Origin: Lachnoclostridium sp. UBA739
Lineage (GTDB): Bacteria > Bacillota_A > Clostridia > Lachnospirales > Lachnospiraceae
DNA length: 9,129 nt
Direction: 5' to 3'
NCBI GenBank assembly: GCA_002297865.1
Contig: DBKX01000216.1
Coordinates: 5,136-14,264, forward strand
Both the position numbers and the translations under genes were made by a program. The notes under the pieces were generated by a model. That model was not told the origin of the DNA and searched no databases. It worked only from the letters and a program-made list of their open reading frames with translations. Shown piece after piece: positions 6,272-9,129 of the stretch; the stretch's first letter is position 1; every line of letters starts with the position of its first letter.

Positions 6272-7258
6272 ATGATAATAGTTGGATTAGGTGGATCGGG
6301 TCATGATTTTTCGACTTGTATTTTTAAGGATGACCAGATCATAAGTTTTATTGAAGATGAAAGAGTAATAAGAAAAAAACATTCTTTCTTTCCAGGTATG
6401 GGAAAGGAGTTAATGAAACAGCCGGCACTTCATTATTGTTTCGAGCAGACTGGAATTGATGTTAGTGAGGTTGACTATTGCGTTTCAAATAGTTCTCTAG
6501 AGCCTTACTATTTTGCAAGAAACCCTTGGAAAAAGGAAATTATTCAAATCAATCATCATTTGTCACATGCGGCCAGTGCATTTTATCCTTCTGATTTTAA
6601 GGAAGCAGCAGTTCTTGTTATTGATGGAGCTGGCTTTGCAGAAGAAGAAGGTATGAATGACTCTATTACAATGTGGAGTGGGAATGGAAATGAAATAGAA
6701 AATATTATTAGTCATGGTGGAAAAATTATTTCAAGAAAATTGTACAATGAAATGATTGACCCAGCAGAAAATTCCATAGGAAGTTTCTATCACATTGCAA
6801 CAACGTTAGTTGGGTTCGGACCATTTGATGAGGGAAAAACAATGGGACTAGCACCATATGGAACAAGCCGCTTGTATAAAAAACTTCGAGAACTTGTGGA
6901 TTACGGAAAGGAAGGACAATTTATTTTTCCGATTGAAAGTATTAATGCTTTTGTACAAATGAAGGATCAGATGAATCCAGATGATTTTGACGAGAGAGCG
7001 GATATTGCGTGGGCTGCACAGCAGATTGCGGAAGAGGCACTTATCAATGCTGCAACATATTTAAAGAAACAGACAAATTGTGAAAACTTATGTTATGCAG
7101 GTGGAGTTGCTTTAAATAGTGTTGCAAACTATAAACTGTATAAGACTGGATTATTTAAGAATATCTTTATTCAGCCAGCTGCTGGTGATAATGGTACTTC
7201 TGTTGGAGCTGCATTGTATGGTGCATATAAAATTGCTGGAGTCGAAAGAAAAATATGA
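6272..7258 (+). CDS. carbamoyltransferase N-terminal (Kae1-like) half, copy 2
   Basis: A paralogue of the copy at 4555-5613 and again only the Kae1-like domain (328 aa), with no C-terminal domain behind it. Landmarks: VGLGGSGHDFSTC (4-16), EDERVIRKKHSFFPG (28-42), NHHLSHAASAFYPSDF (94-109), IDGAG (117-121), DEGKTMGLAPYG (186-197) and AAGDNGTSVGAA (303-314). The metal-ligand positions map to H95, H99, D118 and D306, all present, so it looks active rather than a decaying duplicate. The last shared 42 residues (276-317) differ from copy 1 at only three positions, while the middle of the two proteins has diverged strongly. It starts one base after the C half and its TGA overlaps the next ATG by four bases. 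Inference: it gives a second acceptor specificity or forms a complex with copy 1 and the C half. Confidence 0.93.
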   Translation: MIIVGLGGSGHDFSTCIFKDDQIISFIEDERVIRKKHSFFPGMGKELMKQPALHYCFEQTGIDVSEVDYCVSNSSLEPYYFARNPWKKEIIQINHHLSHAASAFYPSDFKEAAVLVIDGAGFAEEEGMNDSITMWSGNGNEIENIISHGGKIISRKLYNEMIDPAENSIGSFYHIATTLVGFGPFDEGKTMGLAPYGTSRLYKKLRELVDYGKEGQFIFPIESINAFVQMKDQMNPDDFDERADIAWAAQQIAEEALINAATYLKKQTNCENLCYAGGVALNSVANYKLYKTGLFKNIFIQPAAGDNGTSVGAALYGAYKIAGVERKI

Positions 7259-8013
7259 GTAAAGAAAAAATGAGTGAAAAACTTGTGGGAAAACATCTTT
7301 TGCTGCAGCCTCATTTAGATGACCTTCCATTTTCGATAGGAAGCATTTTATTAGAACAGTACATAAAAAAGGAAGATAGTATTGTGTATACAATCTTCGG
7401 AAAAGAGTTTTTTAATATTAGAAACTATCAGCACGATGAAAACGCAATGCAGATTCTTAGACAGGAGGAAGCAAAATGGTTTCAGAGTGCTGGAATAAAA
7501 AATCACCGGTTTGAATTAGAAGAAGCGGGCTATCGAGGAATTACGAGTATAAGAAAACTGTTTCGGACAAAAATGGCGGATGACTTTGCAATGAAGTATG
7601 AAGAACTTGAGTATGGAAACTGGGAAGAAGTGCTAGCTTGTGTCAAGACTATTTTAGACAGTCATTCCTGTGATTATGTATGGATTCCAGCAGGAGTTGG
7701 TGGGCATTGTGACCATATTGCGGTAAGACAGGCAATATTGGAACTGGTCTCCTTGTTCCAAGGAAAGGGAATCCTGTTTTTTGAAGAATTGCCTTACAGC
7801 TTATATTCAAAACCGCTGGATTGGAGTAAATGTGTGATACCAGATTTTCATTTGGAAGAAAGAATGGTACATACCTTATCACAGGAGGAAGAAACCTATA
7901 AGTATGAAAGCCTTAAGCATTTTCATTCACAAATAGATGATAGACAAGCAAGGGCTTTGTGCCATCATCCAGAAACCGTTACTTTGTGGATGCGAAATAA
8001 TCAGGAGGAATAA
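7255..8013 (+). CDS. PIG-L/LmbE-family deacetylase
   Basis: A zinc-dependent N-deacetylase of the family that includes MshB and GlcNAc-PI deacetylase, normally acting on N-acetylated amino sugars. The 252-residue protein has the first motif QPHLDDLPFSIG (18-29), giving H20 and D23 as zinc ligands and D22 as general base. The second motif GGHCDHIAVRQA (149-160) gives H154 as the third zinc ligand. Family roles are taken from MshB-type enzymes; the residues are visible here. There is no signal peptide, so it probably acts in the cytosol on a nucleotide sugar, glycolipid or small-molecule intermediate. Its ATG overlaps the preceding TGA by four bases, implying coupled translation, although the GGAG at 7238-7241 is somewhat far; ATG 7270 is a possible alternative. 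The next gene follows after two bases. Substrate is unknown. Confidence 0.88.
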   Translation: MSKEKMSEKLVGKHLLLQPHLDDLPFSIGSILLEQYIKKEDSIVYTIFGKEFFNIRNYQHDENAMQILRQEEAKWFQSAGIKNHRFELEEAGYRGITSIRKLFRTKMADDFAMKYEELEYGNWEEVLACVKTILDSHSCDYVWIPAGVGGHCDHIAVRQAILELVSLFQGKGILFFEELPYSLYSKPLDWSKCVIPDFHLEERMVHTLSQEEETYKYESLKHFHSQIDDRQARALCHHPETVTLWMRNNQEE

Positions 8014-8015
8014 GA

Positions 8016-9129
8016 ATGAAGGTACCTTTTCATAAACCAGATATTGATGATAGAGAAATACAAGCAGTTACCAAAGCGTTAAGGCGCAGGATGATTGGTA
8101 CTGGCCCCATTGTATCATCATTCGAGCGAAAGTTTAAAGAATATATTGGGGCTACCAATGCACTGGCAGTCAATTCTGCTACAGCAGCGTTGCATTTGGC
8201 AGTAGATGCGTTGGGAATTGGATCTGGTGATGAAGTGATTACAACTGCACTTACATTCACATCTACTATATTAGCTATTTTGTATACAGGAGCTACACCA
8301 GTATTTGCTGATGTAAATCCACATACACTTTGTCTGGATGCAGCAGATGTAGAGAAGAAAATAACGAAAAGAACCAAGGCAATTCTGCCAGTACATTACG
8401 CAGGAGTGCCATGTGATATGGATGCACTAACTGCATTGTGCAAAAAGTATAATCTTGCATTAATTGAAGATGCTGCACATGCCTTACCAACGGAATGGAA
8501 GGGAAAGAAAATAGGTTCTGACAGAAGTGAAATTAAAAATATTGCTTGTTTTAGTTTTCAGGCTACGAAAACGTTAGCAATTGGGGATGGCGGAATGGTT
8601 ACCACTTCGGATTCAGAACTTGCAGAAATCATTTCCATGAAGCGCTTGTTTGGAATGAAAAGAAAACAGGATTTTACTAACATTGATCTGGCTTTGCAAT
8701 ATGGAGTGGAGACACTAGGTTATAAGTATAACATGACCGATATCGAAGCTTCTATTGGACAGATTCAGCTTGAGAAATTAGAAGAAATGTATCTGAAACG
8801 AAAAAGGGCAGCAGAGCGTTACATAGAGAAATTAAGTCATCTGGAGGAAATTCGTATACCAAGTATTCCAAAAGAAGCAAAAGTTTCATGGCATCTGTTT
8901 GTGATTATATTAAATGATGAGAAAAAGAGAGGCGCGCTTTTGGAATATTTAAAAGGAAAAGGGATTACGGCTTCCGTTCATTTTATGCCAGTATATGAAT
9001 TCCCGTATTTTCAGCCAATGTTTCCAGATGCAAAACAGCAGTTGACTTACACAGAACAAGTTTCTAAGCAGGTAGTCAGTCTTCCAATGTTTCCTGATAT
9101 TACAGAAGAACAGATTGATTATGTTTGTG
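8016..9129 (+). CDS. DegT/DnrJ/EryC1/StrS-family PLP aminotransferase (3' end outside window)
   Basis: A PLP-dependent sugar aminotransferase of the type that puts an amino group on a keto-sugar nucleotide. I read 371 residues with no stop before the window end; since the family is usually 370-400 residues, only a short C-terminal piece is missing. Motifs: the N-terminal VPFHKPDID (3-11), GTGPIVSSFERKF (28-40), NSATAALHLA (53-62), DEVITTALTFTST (72-84), EDAAHALP (151-158, D152 expected to contact the pyridine nitrogen) and FSFQATKTLAIGDGGM (179-194) with the PLP lysine at K185. The start is ATG 8016 with AGGAGG (8003-8008) seven bases upstream, inside the end of the deacetylase gene. Resemblance to 4-amino-4-deoxy sugar enzymes (ArnB or VioA style) is suggested by motif flavour only. 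Its presence points to an amino-sugar pathway. Confidence 0.93.
   Translation, partial: MKVPFHKPDIDDREIQAVTKALRRRMIGTGPIVSSFERKFKEYIGATNALAVNSATAALHLAVDALGIGSGDEVITTALTFTSTILAILYTGATPVFADVNPHTLCLDAADVEKKITKRTKAILPVHYAGVPCDMDALTALCKKYNLALIEDAAHALPTEWKGKKIGSDRSEIKNIACFSFQATKTLAIGDGGMVTTSDSELAEIISMKRLFGMKRKQDFTNIDLALQYGVETLGYKYNMTDIEASIGQIQLEKLEEMYLKRKRAAERYIEKLSHLEEIRIPSIPKEAKVSWHLFVIILNDEKKRGALLEYLKGKGITASVHFMPVYEFPYFQPMFPDAKQQLTYTEQVSKQVVSLPMFPDITEEQIDYVC

Noticed and set aside
8030..8377. 115-residue minus-strand open frame
   Set aside because: It lies wholly within the clear DegT aminotransferase gene in antisense; composition is rich in Ala/Ser/Val and there is no supporting site.
1..9129. 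CRISPR arrays, tRNA or rRNA genes, insertion sequences
   Set aside because: No regularly spaced repeats, no cloverleaf-like sequence or rRNA motifs, and no transposase-like protein were found on either strand.

Overview
The window is AT-rich and reads like a low-GC Firmicute, most likely a member of the Clostridia and probably of the Lachnospiraceae. The reasons are purine-rich Shine-Dalgarno sites, A/T-ending codons, sigma-A type promoters, and a GlnRS next to a DUF2225 zinc-binding protein. The family-level placement is inference from sequence flavour, not from a search.

Layout. Bases 1-78 may hold the C-terminal end of an upstream gene, followed by a weak hairpin terminator and the promoter of a two-gene housekeeping unit: glutaminyl-tRNA synthetase (glnS, GTG start at 194) and a DUF2225 protein. 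This unit closes with a strong intrinsic terminator (2757-2797). The 344-base gap 2740-3083 contains no convincing gene. It holds that terminator, a 14-bp perfect inverted repeat, a compact set of nested hairpins with interchangeable GTGTC/GACAC arms, and a near-consensus promoter (TTGACA, 17 bp, TATAGT). From this promoter a second operon runs to the end of the window. Its genes have short gaps or overlaps and no internal terminator that I can see.

The second operon is a modification or biosynthesis cluster: an ANL-superfamily adenylate-forming ligase; a Kae1/TsaD-like N-terminal half of a NodU/CmcH/TobZ-type carbamoyltransferase; the matching YrdC-like C-terminal half as a separate gene; a second Kae1-like N-terminal half without its own C-terminal half; a PIG-L/LmbE-type deacetylase; and a DegT/DnrJ/EryC1-type PLP sugar aminotransferase cut by the window end. 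Deacetylase, sugar aminotransferase and O-carbamoyltransferase together suggest that a carbamoylated amino sugar is made, either for a surface glycan or for a glycosylated small molecule. The ligase may activate an acyl or amino acid group to be attached. The product cannot be named from this window.

The most notable observation is the N-C-N arrangement of the carbamoyltransferase: two divergent acceptor-side halves, both with intact metal-ligand residues, appear to share one carbamoyl-activating half. The first N half and the C half lie in the same reading frame, separated by one TAA that overlaps a well-spaced ribosome binding site.
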